Shown: one piece after another, positions 34,663 through 43,790 of the stretch
Numbering within the stretch: the first letter of the stretch is position 1
How the letters are laid out: each line of letters opens with the position of its first letter
Origin: Rhizobium sp. RU36D
GTDB taxonomy: Bacteria > Pseudomonadota > Alphaproteobacteria > Rhizobiales > Rhizobiaceae
Assembly (NCBI RefSeq): GCF_900176345.1
Contig: NZ_FWXU01000003.1
Span: 1-64,000 of the forward strand
DNA length: 64,000 nucleotides
Direction of reading: 5' to 3'
The notes under the pieces: generated by a model
Database searches by the model: none
Told to the model about the DNA's origin: nothing
The model's input: only the letters and a program-made list of their open reading frames with translations
Made by a program: the position numbers and the translations under genes

Positions 34663-34800
34663 GACGCTCTTGATAGCCACAAAGCGGCGATCCGTCAACG
34701 CAATTGGTCAAAAAAGCGTAACCTGCGGTCTCTCGCCATCATTCCTATACGCCTTGTTAACGCGCCAAACCTTAGGGTGGCCCGAGCAGGGAGTGTGAAT

Positions 34801-36936
34801 TTGCTGAACGACGACCTCCACAAGTCAGGTACGGCGGGCGAACAGGATCGCCGTGACCGTATGCATCCCGGCTATCGCATGCTCGGCCGTATCGTCGCCT
34901 GCAATGGTTCTCGCGCGACCATAGCTGCGACCGCCGAAGGTGGTAATACAGACCTTACAGAGCTCTGGTCCGTCGGACGGCTGATCTCCATCACCGTTGG
35001 CGAAAATCGCGTCGTCGCCCTCGCCTATTCCATGAAGACGGGCTCCAGCGCCTGGGGGGAGAACGAAGACAATACCTTCCTGATCGAGGTGGAGCTTCTG
35101 GGCGAGGTGCACAAGGGCCTGTCCGGGCGCGAGGAATTCTCGACCGGCATTTCTCGCTATCCCTATCTCGGCGCGATCGCTCATCGCATCCGCGCCGCCG
35201 ACCTCTTGCGCATTTATGACACCGGCAAGGGCGACACCTGCGTCATCGGCAAGCTGACCCAGGACGAATCGATCGACGCCACGATCCATATCCCCTCCAT
35301 GCTGTCGAAGCACTTCGCCATCGTCGGCTCCACGGGCGTCGGCAAGTCGACCGCCGTTTCCCTGCTGCTGCACAAGGCAATCGAGAGCGATCCGAAGCTG
35401 CGCGTGCTGATCCTCGATCCGCACAACGAATTCGCGGCCGCCTTCCCCAAACATGCCGTCGTGATCGACACGGACACGCTGGACCTGCCCTTCTGGCTTA
35501 TGAAGCTCGACGAATTCGCCGAGGTGCTGTTTCGCGGACGCCCGCCGGTGGCCGATGAACTGGATATCCTGCGCGACCTGATGCCCGAGGCCAAGCGCGC
35601 CTTCCGCGGCTCGGAATCGGCGCTGATGCGCCGCTCGAACGACAAGAGTTCCATCACCGCGGATACGCCGGTCCCCTACCGCGTCGCCGACCTGCTGGCA
35701 CTGATCGACGAGCGCATCGGCCGCCTGGAAGGCCGTGGCGAAAAGCCGTTCCTGCGGTCGTTGAAGATGCGCATCATGTCAGCCATCAACGACCCGCGCT
35801 ACCATTTCATGTTCTCCAACAACACGATCAGCGACACGATCATGGAGACCATCGCCCATATCTTCCGTATTCCCGGAGAAAACCGGCCGATCTCCACCTT
35901 CCAGCTCTCTGGCATCCCATCTGAAGTGGTGAACTCCGTCGCCTCGGTGCTCTGTCGCATGGCATTTGAGATCGCGCTGTGGTCCAATGGGGCGATCCAT
36001 ATGCTGGTGGTCTGCGAGGAGGCACACCGCTATGTGCCGGCCGATCCCAATCTCGGCTTCTTCCCAACGCGCCAGGCCATTGCCCGCATCGCCAAGGAAG
36101 GCCGCAAATACGGGGTTTCCCTCGGCGTGATTACCCAGCGCCCTGGCGAACTGGACCAGACGATCCTGTCCCAGTGCTCGACGCTGTTTGCCATGCGGCT
36201 CGCCAACGACAGGGACCAGGAGATCATTCGCTCGGCCATTCCCGACAGTTCGATCTCGACCACCAGCTTCATTTCGTCCATCGGCAATGGCGAGGCCATC
36301 GCCTTCGGTGAGGCCGTGGCGGTGCCGATGCGCATGCGCTTCTCGCGCGTCAGCGACCAATTGCTGCCCAAGGCCAATGGCGTCTCCGCGAAAGTGACGG
36401 ACGAAACGCCTGATACGGTCGATCTGCGCAGCGTCGTCAGCCGCATGCGCCAGATGGCAGGTCCTGACATCTCCGCCTTCCAGGCAAGTTTTGCGGCAAC
36501 GCAGGACGGTTTTACGGCCTCTGCGGGCCAGGAGGATGAGGACGACGTCGCCGATCCGCCAGTCGCACCGCGGGCGCTTGATCGCCGCGCAACCGACCTG
36601 CCGCGCCAACCGGTTACGCCCCCGCCGCTGGCGGCCCGGGATACGCCGCCGATCGAGCCTTACCGCCCCGACATGCTGCCGCGAGCAACCTCCGCTCCAC
36701 CACCGATAGAGCCATCCGGCATGCGGCGCGATGGATTTGCGGAACAGCGGCGCGACACACTGCGCGAACCGGTTGCCGCCCGCGAGGCACCTCCGTCTGC
36801 ACCGCCGCCGATCCAGCGCAGTTTCGGCGCAGATCCTCCGGCGCCGGCGGCATCGTCTATCCGCCGCGAACCCGGTACATCCCTGCGCGACAGCATCCTG
36901 AGGAAACCACTCTCCAGTCTCTACAACAAGGACTGA
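34801..36936 (+). CDS. HerA/DUF87-type ATP-binding protein
   Basis: The 711-residue product starts at TTG 34801, seven bases after GGGAG; the longer open frame covers the ilvI leader and is excluded. An N-terminal HAS-barrel-like region (about 25-150) is followed by Walker A GSTGVGKST (176-184), VLILDPHNEF, Walker B-like MLVVCEEAHRYVP and GVITQRPGELDQTILSQCST. The last about 130 residues are Pro/Arg-rich and probably disordered. HerA-like translocases pump DNA in repair or segregation; no NurA partner is adjacent, so the role is open. Confidence 0.88.
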   Translation: MLNDDLHKSGTAGEQDRRDRMHPGYRMLGRIVACNGSRATIAATAEGGNTDLTELWSVGRLISITVGENRVVALAYSMKTGSSAWGENEDNTFLIEVELLGEVHKGLSGREEFSTGISRYPYLGAIAHRIRAADLLRIYDTGKGDTCVIGKLTQDESIDATIHIPSMLSKHFAIVGSTGVGKSTAVSLLLHKAIESDPKLRVLILDPHNEFAAAFPKHAVVIDTDTLDLPFWLMKLDEFAEVLFRGRPPVADELDILRDLMPEAKRAFRGSESALMRRSNDKSSITADTPVPYRVADLLALIDERIGRLEGRGEKPFLRSLKMRIMSAINDPRYHFMFSNNTISDTIMETIAHIFRIPGENRPISTFQLSGIPSEVVNSVASVLCRMAFEIALWSNGAIHMLVVCEEAHRYVPADPNLGFFPTRQAIARIAKEGRKYGVSLGVITQRPGELDQTILSQCSTLFAMRLANDRDQEIIRSAIPDSSISTTSFISSIGNGEAIAFGEAVAVPMRMRFSRVSDQLLPKANGVSAKVTDETPDTVDLRSVVSRMRQMAGPDISAFQASFAATQDGFTASAGQEDEDDVADPPVAPRALDRRATDLPRQPVTPPPLAARDTPPIEPYRPDMLPRATSAPPPIEPSGMRRDGFAEQRRDTLREPVAAREAPPSAPPPIQRSFGADPPAPAASSIRREPGTSLRDSILRKPLSSLYNKD

Positions 36937-36966
36937 AACGACAGGCGGTGACATAAGGAGCCGGTG

Positions 36967-37860
36967 CTACGGCACCACCCGCTCCCACGTCTCGTCCATC
37001 TGGTTGCGAAACCAGGTCATCTGGCGCTTGGCATATTGACGCGTCGCCGCCGACGAGAGCGCGATGACCTCGGCCTTGCTGAGGGAGCCCTGCAGCATCG
37101 CGGCGATCTGGGAGACGCCGATTGCCTTCATGGCGGGCATTTCGGGAGCGAGATTTAATGCGAGCAAGGCCTCCACCTCCTCCACGGCGCCCTCGTCCAG
37201 CATCTTCGCAAACCGCCTGTTGATACGGTCATGCAGCAATGATCGCTCCGGCAGGACGACGATTTTCCGCGCCTTCAGGGGATCGACGACCACAGGCCCG
37301 GCCTTGCCCTGGAACGCCGATATCGACTGACCGGTGGCCTCCAGCACTTCCAATGCCCTGATAATCCGCTGGCCGTCTTCAACCGCGAGCCGGGCGGCAA
37401 TATCAGGATCACGCTCCGCCAAGATAGCATGCAGGTCGGTCGCCCCCTCGGCCAGCAGGCGTGACCGCCAATGCTCGCGAATCTCAGCCGGGATCTCGGG
37501 CATGTCCGAAAGCCCACCGGTGAGCGCCTTGAAATAGAGCCCCGTTCCCCCGACGATCACAGGCATCCGCCGCTGTGCCTTCAGTTCGGCCAGCAGCGAG
37601 GAGATCTCCCGCAACCACTCGCCGGTCGAGTAGCTGCGCCGCGGATCGACATGGCCGTAGAGATGATGCGGCACGCCATCCATCTCGTCCTGGGATGGGC
37701 GGGCGGTCAGCACCCGCAGCACGCCATAGACCTGCATGCTGTCGGCATTGATCACGACACCGTCATACTGGCGGGCAAGCGACAGCGCCAGCGCGGACTT
37801 GCCGCTGGCGGTCGGCCCGGTTATCAGGATCGCATCCATTTGTTGATCGGGGTTCTTCAT
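36967..37860 (-). CDS. miaA: tRNA dimethylallyltransferase
   Basis: The protein is 297 residues from ATG 37860 (GAAGG five bases upstream; an ATG one codon earlier is possible). The P-loop GPTASGKS is at 15-22, with INADSMQVY at 36-44, GGTGLYFKAL and the C-terminal RQYAKRQMTWFRNQ. It transfers a dimethylallyl group to A37 of tRNAs reading UNN codons. It is head to head with serB, the two start codons being separated by one base, so promoters must lie inside the opposite gene. Confidence 0.95.
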   Translation of the reverse strand: MKNPDQQMDAILITGPTASGKSALALSLARQYDGVVINADSMQVYGVLRVLTARPSQDEMDGVPHHLYGHVDPRRSYSTGEWLREISSLLAELKAQRRMPVIVGGTGLYFKALTGGLSDMPEIPAEIREHWRSRLLAEGATDLHAILAERDPDIAARLAVEDGQRIIRALEVLEATGQSISAFQGKAGPVVVDPLKARKIVVLPERSLLHDRINRRFAKMLDEGAVEEVEALLALNLAPEMPAMKAIGVSQIAAMLQGSLSKAEVIALSSAATRQYAKRQMTWFRNQMDETWERVVP

Positions 37861-37861
37861 C

Positions 37862-38752
37862 ATGGCCTTCGTTGCCACGCTTATCGCCAATCCGTCAAAT
37901 CCTGTTCTCCTCCCCGCGCTTGGCGAACAGGCGGCGGCAGCCGTCAACGCCTCGGGTCTGTACTGGCTGGCGGACGGCATCGCCTGCGATATCGCCCTTC
38001 CCGATAGCAGCGACCCTGCTCTAGCCGAACAGCAATTGCGGGATCTGCTAGCGGGTCAGCCAATCGACGTGGCTGTCCAGGTGGCTGAGTCCCGCCGCAA
38101 GAAATTCCTGATCGCCGACATGGACTCGACCATGATCGGCCAGGAATGCATTGACGAACTGGCGGCCGAGGTCGGGCTGAAGGACAAGGTTGCAGCCATC
38201 ACCGCCCGCGCGATGAATGGCGAGATAGCGTTTGAGCCGGCGCTGCGGGAACGCGTGGCGCTGCTCAAGGGCCTGCCTTCTTCCGTGGTCGGCGAGGTCA
38301 TTGCCAAACGCATCACGTTGACACCGGGTGGTCTGGAACTGATCGCCACCATGAAGGCGAAGGGCTATTACACGGCGCTGGTGTCAGGCGGCTTCACCGT
38401 CTTCACCGGCCCGATCGGCAAGCGTCTCGGCTTTCATGAGGACCGTGCCAATATCCTGATCGAAGCGGACGGCAAGCTTGTCGGCGAAGTGGCCGAACCG
38501 ATCCTCGGCAAGCAGGCGAAGGTCGATGCACTGATCGACATCACCTCCCGGCTTGGCATTTCGCCGGAAGACACGATTGCTGTCGGTGATGGCGCCAACG
38601 ATCTCGGCATGCTGCAGCTTGCGGGCTCCGGCGTCGCCCTGCATGCAAAGCCGGTGGTCTCGGCGCAGGCGAAGCTCAGGCTGGATCATGCTGATCTGAC
38701 GGGCCTGCTCTATCTCCAAGGCTATCGGAAGACCGATTTCGTCTATCCCTGA
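37862..38752 (+). CDS. serB: Phosphoserine phosphatase
   Basis: The 296-residue HAD phosphatase catalyses the last step of serine synthesis. The nucleophile motif FLIADMDST has Asp86 and Asp88. TALVSGGFTVFTGPIGKRLG and the C-terminal VGDGANDLGML supply the other HAD motifs. The N-terminal about 80 residues are an ACT-like domain typical of proteobacterial SerB. The start faces miaA directly. There is only a weak GGGG binding site, inside miaA. Confidence 0.95.
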   Translation: MAFVATLIANPSNPVLLPALGEQAAAAVNASGLYWLADGIACDIALPDSSDPALAEQQLRDLLAGQPIDVAVQVAESRRKKFLIADMDSTMIGQECIDELAAEVGLKDKVAAITARAMNGEIAFEPALRERVALLKGLPSSVVGEVIAKRITLTPGGLELIATMKAKGYYTALVSGGFTVFTGPIGKRLGFHEDRANILIEADGKLVGEVAEPILGKQAKVDALIDITSRLGISPEDTIAVGDGANDLGMLQLAGSGVALHAKPVVSAQAKLRLDHADLTGLLYLQGYRKTDFVYP

Positions 38753-38769
38753 TCGAAGGAATGTAGTCC

Positions 38770-39330
38770 ATGATCTACCTGGAAACCCCGCGCCTCGTCC
38801 TGCGCAACTGGATTGACAGCGACAGGGACCTGTTCCGGGAAATCTTTTCCGATCCCAAGGTCATGGAATTTTTTCCCTATCGCCGCAGCCATGCGGAGGC
38901 GGACGAGACCTTGGACCGCGTGCGCGACATGATCGCCAAGAACGGCGTGGGCTTCTTCGCCACCGTATTGAAGGAAACCGACGAACCGATCGGCTTCTGC
39001 GGCTTGTCGCTGACCAATCTCGAGCCTGCATTGCCAAAGGACACCGTTGAGATCGGCTGGCGTATGGCGACCCGTTTCTGGGGCAATGGCTATGTAACGG
39101 AAGCCGCCCGCGCTCTTCTAGCCTTCGGCTTCGAGACCAAAGGATACGACGAAATCGTTTCCTTTGCGGTGGAAGGCAACCGTCGCTCGACCGCCGTGAT
39201 GCAGCGCATCGGCATGCATCGCGATCCCGCAGGCGATTTCGATCACCCTCGCGTGCCGGACAGCCATCCCCACCTGAAACGCCACGTTCTCTACAGGCTG
39301 TCTGCCTTGGATTGGCGGCAGCAATCCTGA
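38770..39330 (+). CDS. GNAT acetyltransferase (RimJ/RimL-like)
   Basis: The 186-residue protein has the ETPRLVLRNWIDSDRDLFRE start and PVMEFFP-like region of the RimJ/RimL group, then EIGWRMATRFWGNGYVTEAA (acetyl-CoA loop) and a C-terminal NRRSTAVMQRIGMHRDP. It is probably an N-terminal or small-molecule acetyltransferase. It follows serB by 17 bases and may be co-transcribed. Confidence 0.9.
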   Translation: MIYLETPRLVLRNWIDSDRDLFREIFSDPKVMEFFPYRRSHAEADETLDRVRDMIAKNGVGFFATVLKETDEPIGFCGLSLTNLEPALPKDTVEIGWRMATRFWGNGYVTEAARALLAFGFETKGYDEIVSFAVEGNRRSTAVMQRIGMHRDPAGDFDHPRVPDSHPHLKRHVLYRLSALDWRQQS

Positions 39331-39393
39331 CCGGACGAAAGCTGGACCTGCTCCCTTCTTCGAACAGATAGAGTGAATGCCACGCCTCGGATT

Positions 39394-39413
39394 CATTCGC
39401 CTTTAAGCGAATG
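39394..39413. promoter_or_regulatory. Palindrome upstream of the GGDEF-EAL gene
   Basis: CATTCGC (39394-39400) and GCGAATG (39407-39413) flank CTTTAA, 17 bases before ATG 39431. It is either a terminator remnant for the acetyltransferase (no T-run) or an operator or leader hairpin. Confidence 0.4.
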
Positions 39414-39430
39414 CAGCTATTCTAATATCC

Positions 39431-41824
39431 ATGAAGCTAGCAACCCTCTATGGCAATCTGTCGCTTCGCATGCGAGCGGCCGGGGATCGGTACCTGCGTC
39501 TGGGCGAAGAAGGCCAGACGGAGAGCGAGGCCGCGCGCATCCGTGCCATCCGGCTCTCGACCGTGCTGCGCAACACGCCATGGATGATGGCCGCCAATGT
39601 CGGCAATGCCATCGTCACGCTCGCTGCCTTCTGGAACAGCCCGATGTTCACGCTGGTGACCGTCTGGGCCGCGTTCATCTTCGCGCTTGCCGTGCTGACT
39701 GGCATCACCTGGTGGCGCACCCGCAACCGGCCCCAACGGGAAACAGCCTCCTTGCGCGGAACCCGCCATGCGGTGATCTATGCCGCCATATTGAGCGGCC
39801 TCTGGGCGATCCTCGACGCCGCCTTCTACATGCATGCCGACCACAACCAGCGACTGGTGCTCGTGGCCCTGACCGTGGGCATGGCCGGCGGCGGCGGCTT
39901 TGCATTGGCGACCGTTCCACCCGCCTCGCTGATCTTCAGCGTCTTCATGGGCATCGGTGCGGTGCTTGCCGTCAGTTCGACGCCGCAGATCATCGGCCTC
40001 AACCTGCTCATCCTCTATGCCATTTATGCCGTCATCATCACGCGCGCATCCCTCGCTCTCTGCGATAGCTTCACCCATCGCGTCCGGGCACAGATCGCCG
40101 CGGACGAGCAGCGCGATGTCATCGGCCTGCTGCTGAATGATTTCGAAGAGAATGCATCGGACTGGCTCTGGGGCACGGATGCCGACCACCGCATGCGCCG
40201 TGCCTCGCCACGCTATTTTGAACTGACGGGACTGTCGGAGGCGGAGACCTTCGGCAAGCCCTTGTGGACGCTTCTGCCCGGGGCGAACAGCACCGGCCCG
40301 ACCATGCAGCGACTGAGCGGCTTCGCCGCGCTGCGCCACCAGATGGAATCTCGCGACAGCTTCCGGGATTTCGAGATCAACATCGTGAAGGACGGCAAGC
40401 CCGGCGTATGGTCGCTCAGCGCCCGCCCGGTCTATGACAACAAGGGCAATTTCGCTGGCTATCGTGGTGTCGGGCGCGACGTCACCGCCGCCCAGGAGGC
40501 CCGTCGCCGCATCGAATACATGGCCCGCCACGATGCCCTGACCGATCTCGGCAATCGGGTGATGATGACGGAAGACTTCGCCCGCGCGATATCGCGGCTG
40601 GAGAGCATGAACGAGCGGTTCTCGGTGCTGCTGCTCGATCTCGATCGCTTCAAGCAGGTGAACGACAATCACGGCCACGGCGCCGGCGACGAACTCCTGA
40701 AGAAGGTCGCCCACTTGCTGAAGCAGCAAACGGGCGAACTCGATACCATCGCGCGCCTCGGCGGCGATGAGTTCGCCATCATCCAGTCCGGCGTCACCGA
40801 TGCGCGGCAATCCGCCGACCTCGCCGAACGCATCATCGCTGTGCTGTCGCGCCCCTTTTCCCTGTCGAGCGGAACGGCCCGCATCGGGGTGAGCATCGGC
40901 ATAGCCTGCGCGCCGCTGGACGGCCGGCAAGCCGACATGCTGATGCGCAATGCCGATCTGGCGCTCTACCGCGCCAAGGCGGATGGTCGCAACCGCTATC
41001 GCTTCTTCGACAAATCACTCGATTCGGCCGCGCGGCGCCGCAACCTGATCGAACAGGAATTGCGCAGTGCCGTGGCGCAGGAGGCGCTCAGCCTCAAGTT
41101 CCAGCCGCTTGTCGATGCCCGGAGCGGCGACGTCGTCTGCGTCGAGGCCCTGCTGCGCTGGGAGCATCCAGAACTCGGCACCATCAGCCCCGGCGAGTTC
41201 ATTCCGATCGCCGAAGACATTGGCCTGATTACGGAAATCGGTGCCTGGGTCATCCGGCACGGCTGCATGGAAGCAACCCGCTGGCCGGAAAGCGTACGGA
41301 TCGCGATCAACCTGTCGCCCAGGCAGTTCAGCACGCTTGGCCTGTTCCAGACCATCCGCATGGCCTTGCAGGAGACAAGGCTGCCGGCGGCGCGGCTGGA
41401 ATTCGAAGTGACGGAATCGCTTCTGCTGAACAGCAACAGCGTAGTCGAATCAACGCTGATCGCGGTCAAGAATCTTGGCGTGCGCATAGCGCTGGACGAT
41501 TTCGGCACCGGCTATTCGTCGCTGAGTTATCTGCGCAAATACCGCTTCGACAAGCTCAAGATCGACCAGTCCTTCATTTCCGATATCGAGCACAATGCCA
41601 ACAGCCGCGCCATCGTCGATGCGGTCATCAGACTCGGCCATGACCTGAACCTGACCCTGGTCGCCGAAGGGGTAGAGACCGAAGGACAGTTCAACACCCT
41701 GCGCGAGATGGGCTGCAAGGAATTGCAAGGCTACTTCGTGGCCCGGCCAATGGACCCTCAGTCCCTGCTCGACTTCCTGGCGCAAACAACCAGTTCGGAG
41801 CCGACCGACCGCATCCGCGCCTGA
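39431..41824 (+). CDS. Membrane-anchored PAS-GGDEF-EAL protein (c-di-GMP turnover)
   Basis: The 797-residue protein has several N-terminal membrane helices (about 48-215), a PAS domain (about 240-350: DWLWGTDADHRMRRASPRYF), a GGDEF domain with intact GGDEF at 444-448 and DALTDLGNR before it, and an EAL domain with EALLRWEHP at 572. Catalytic EAL residues such as NLSPRQF, DDFGTGYSSL, KIDQSFI and AEGVET are present. Both synthesis and hydrolysis of c-di-GMP look possible; which dominates depends on the sensed signal. Confidence 0.95.
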   Translation: MKLATLYGNLSLRMRAAGDRYLRLGEEGQTESEAARIRAIRLSTVLRNTPWMMAANVGNAIVTLAAFWNSPMFTLVTVWAAFIFALAVLTGITWWRTRNRPQRETASLRGTRHAVIYAAILSGLWAILDAAFYMHADHNQRLVLVALTVGMAGGGGFALATVPPASLIFSVFMGIGAVLAVSSTPQIIGLNLLILYAIYAVIITRASLALCDSFTHRVRAQIAADEQRDVIGLLLNDFEENASDWLWGTDADHRMRRASPRYFELTGLSEAETFGKPLWTLLPGANSTGPTMQRLSGFAALRHQMESRDSFRDFEINIVKDGKPGVWSLSARPVYDNKGNFAGYRGVGRDVTAAQEARRRIEYMARHDALTDLGNRVMMTEDFARAISRLESMNERFSVLLLDLDRFKQVNDNHGHGAGDELLKKVAHLLKQQTGELDTIARLGGDEFAIIQSGVTDARQSADLAERIIAVLSRPFSLSSGTARIGVSIGIACAPLDGRQADMLMRNADLALYRAKADGRNRYRFFDKSLDSAARRRNLIEQELRSAVAQEALSLKFQPLVDARSGDVVCVEALLRWEHPELGTISPGEFIPIAEDIGLITEIGAWVIRHGCMEATRWPESVRIAINLSPRQFSTLGLFQTIRMALQETRLPAARLEFEVTESLLLNSNSVVESTLIAVKNLGVRIALDDFGTGYSSLSYLRKYRFDKLKIDQSFISDIEHNANSRAIVDAVIRLGHDLNLTLVAEGVETEGQFNTLREMGCKELQGYFVARPMDPQSLLDFLAQTTSSEPTDRIRA

Positions 41825-41858
41825 CGGCTTGAACTGGCGTCGCCATCCAGGAACGATA

Positions 41859-43487
41859 TCACTCCAAAGGCACGGCGACGAAGCGAAGATCCCCGGCAGG
41901 GTTTGCGATCATCAGATGCGCGCTGCGCCGGCCCTCGCTCTTGAGCGACTTGACCGTCTCGGCGACATCCTGAGGCGTCTGCATGAATTCCTGCGACACC
42001 TCGACGATCACCTCGCCGACCTTCAGGCCCTTCTCCGCGGCAGCGGATCCCGCAGCGACCTCGGTGATGACAACCCCTTCGACGCTCTCCACGATGGAGA
42101 ATTGGGCACGTTTCTCGTCATCGAGGGCTGACAAGGTCATGCCAAGGGTAGAAGCCGGAACGGCCGCGTCAGGCGACTGCTGCTCTTCGGCGCCGGGCGT
42201 CTCCTGGCTGTCCGTGCTATCATCCTCGGCGACGGGCGGTTCGACCGTGCCGTCAGACGCAGCCGCATCGTTTTCAGCCACGTCACTGTCCTCGAGACGA
42301 CCAAGTGTCACCTTCACCGTCTGCTCCTTGCCGTCGCGGACGATCACCACGTCGAGCTCCGCGCCGATCGCACTTTCCGCCACCACGCGCACCAGGTCGC
42401 GGGTGTCGTTCACCGCCTTGCCGTCGAACTTGACGATCACGTCGCCGGCGACCAGAGGCCCGTTCTCCACCGGGCCGCCCTTGATGATGCCGCTGACAAG
42501 CGCACCCTTGGCGCCATCGAGCCCGACGCTCTTGGCCAGGTCATCCGTAACAGGCTGAATGCGAACACCGAGCCAGCCACGGCGGGTCTCGCCGAATTCG
42601 ATCAGCTGCTTGACGATATTCTCGGCCAGTTCCGTCGGCACGGCAAAGCCGATGCCGATCGATCCGCCGCTCGGTGAAATGATGGCCGTGTTGATGCCGA
42701 TCACCTCGCCATTCATGTTGAACAGCGGTCCGCCGGAATTGCCCTTGTTGATCGCCGCATCGGTCTGGATGAAATTGTCATAGGGGCCGGCATTGATGTT
42801 TCGGCCACGGGCGGAAATGATCCCGAGGGTCACCGAACCGCCAAGGCCGAAGGGATTGCCGATCGCAATCACCCAGTCGCCGATGCGCATGCGCCGGGAA
42901 TCGCCGAACTTGACCGCCTTAAGCGGCTTGGGCGGCTCGACCTTCAACACCGACAAGTCGGTCTTGGTGTCGGTTCCGATCAGCGTCGCTTTCAGCTTCG
43001 ACCCATCGGGGAACACGGCCTCGATGTCGTCGGCATTTTCAATGACGTGGTTGTTCGTGACGATGAAGCCGGAGGGGTCGATCACGAAACCGGAGCCAAG
43101 CGAGTTGACCTTCTGGTTGCCCTCGCCGCCATTGCGGTTCTTGAAGAAATCCTCGAAAAACTCCTGGAAGGGCGAGCCTTCCGGAATCTGCGGCAACGGC
43201 CCCTCGCCTTCCTCCTTCACGCTCTGCGACGTCGAAATGTTCACGACGGCATCCAGCAGCCCTCCGGCAAGATCGGCCACGGATTGCGGACCGAGCACTG
43301 GCGCGGGGACCGGAGCCGGTGTGGCGGGCGCAGGCGGGGCTGGAGCGGGCGGGACCGGCGGCGCCGGCATCGAGGATTGCTGCGCTCTGGCTGCGGTAAG
43401 CCCGACAGGCGACAGCGCCATGACCAGCGCGCTGCCGGTTGCCATCAGGAACCGGAAGGCAGAGTTTTGTTTCGCAGGCAGGTTCAT
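41859..43487 (-). CDS. degP: DegP/HtrA-type periplasmic serine protease (Do-like)
   Basis: The 542-residue protein has a signal peptide (ending about TAARA), a Pro/Ala-rich linker (40-66) and a trypsin-like domain with His147 (TNNHVIENADD), Asp177 (TKTDLSVL) and Ser251 (GNSGGPLF). Two PDZ domains follow, with an acidic spacer (about 400-440) between them. It degrades or refolds damaged envelope proteins. It lies downstream of hflK-hflC-DUF2065, with 107 bases before its start. Confidence 0.94.
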   Translation of the reverse strand: MNLPAKQNSAFRFLMATGSALVMALSPVGLTAARAQQSSMPAPPVPPAPAPPAPATPAPVPAPVLGPQSVADLAGGLLDAVVNISTSQSVKEEGEGPLPQIPEGSPFQEFFEDFFKNRNGGEGNQKVNSLGSGFVIDPSGFIVTNNHVIENADDIEAVFPDGSKLKATLIGTDTKTDLSVLKVEPPKPLKAVKFGDSRRMRIGDWVIAIGNPFGLGGSVTLGIISARGRNINAGPYDNFIQTDAAINKGNSGGPLFNMNGEVIGINTAIISPSGGSIGIGFAVPTELAENIVKQLIEFGETRRGWLGVRIQPVTDDLAKSVGLDGAKGALVSGIIKGGPVENGPLVAGDVIVKFDGKAVNDTRDLVRVVAESAIGAELDVVIVRDGKEQTVKVTLGRLEDSDVAENDAAASDGTVEPPVAEDDSTDSQETPGAEEQQSPDAAVPASTLGMTLSALDDEKRAQFSIVESVEGVVITEVAAGSAAAEKGLKVGEVIVEVSQEFMQTPQDVAETVKSLKSEGRRSAHLMIANPAGDLRFVAVPLE

Positions 43488-43594
43488 CGGACGTCCTCAT
43501 GATGCGGAATCGCAGTCAACTTGTCGGAAGCATAAGGCGGAAACATGGAGGGGGAAATGGTCTTCGCCGTAAAGCTGTCGTGAACGACGCTTTC

Positions 43595-43780
43595 TCAGCC
43601 GCGCAGCAGCCAGACAAGCCCTACGCCGAGCGTCACAGCGACAAGGCCGCATAGGCGAAGGTGCTGCTCGGGGATCGACGGCAACATCTTTGCCATGTCG
43701 ACAAGAAAACGAGGGGCCAGTGCATAGACCAGCCCCTCGATGATCAGAAAGAATGCAATACCGGTCAGAAGATCCGACAT
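43595..43780 (-). CDS. DUF2065 small membrane protein
   Basis: The 61-residue protein has two membrane helices: MSDLLTGIAFFLIIEGLVYA and HLRLCGLVAVTLGVGLVWLL. This is the DUF2065 pattern, commonly encoded between hflC and degP as here. It may be a small partner of the HflKC complex, but that is unproven. It starts ten bases after the hflC stop. Confidence 0.88.
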   Translation of the reverse strand: MSDLLTGIAFFLIIEGLVYALAPRFLVDMAKMLPSIPEQHLRLCGLVAVTLGVGLVWLLRG

Positions 43781-43790
43781 TGCAGCCCGG

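Noticed and set aside
34516-34800. N-terminal extension of the HerA-like ORF
   Set aside because: It overlaps the ilvI leader and attenuator and lacks protein-like sequence; TTG 34801 has a well-placed GGGAG.
39437-40930. Long 497-codon antisense open frame opposite the GGDEF-EAL gene
   Set aside because: It is the antisense shadow of a clearly coding GC-rich gene, is Gln/His/Arg-rich and has no known motif.
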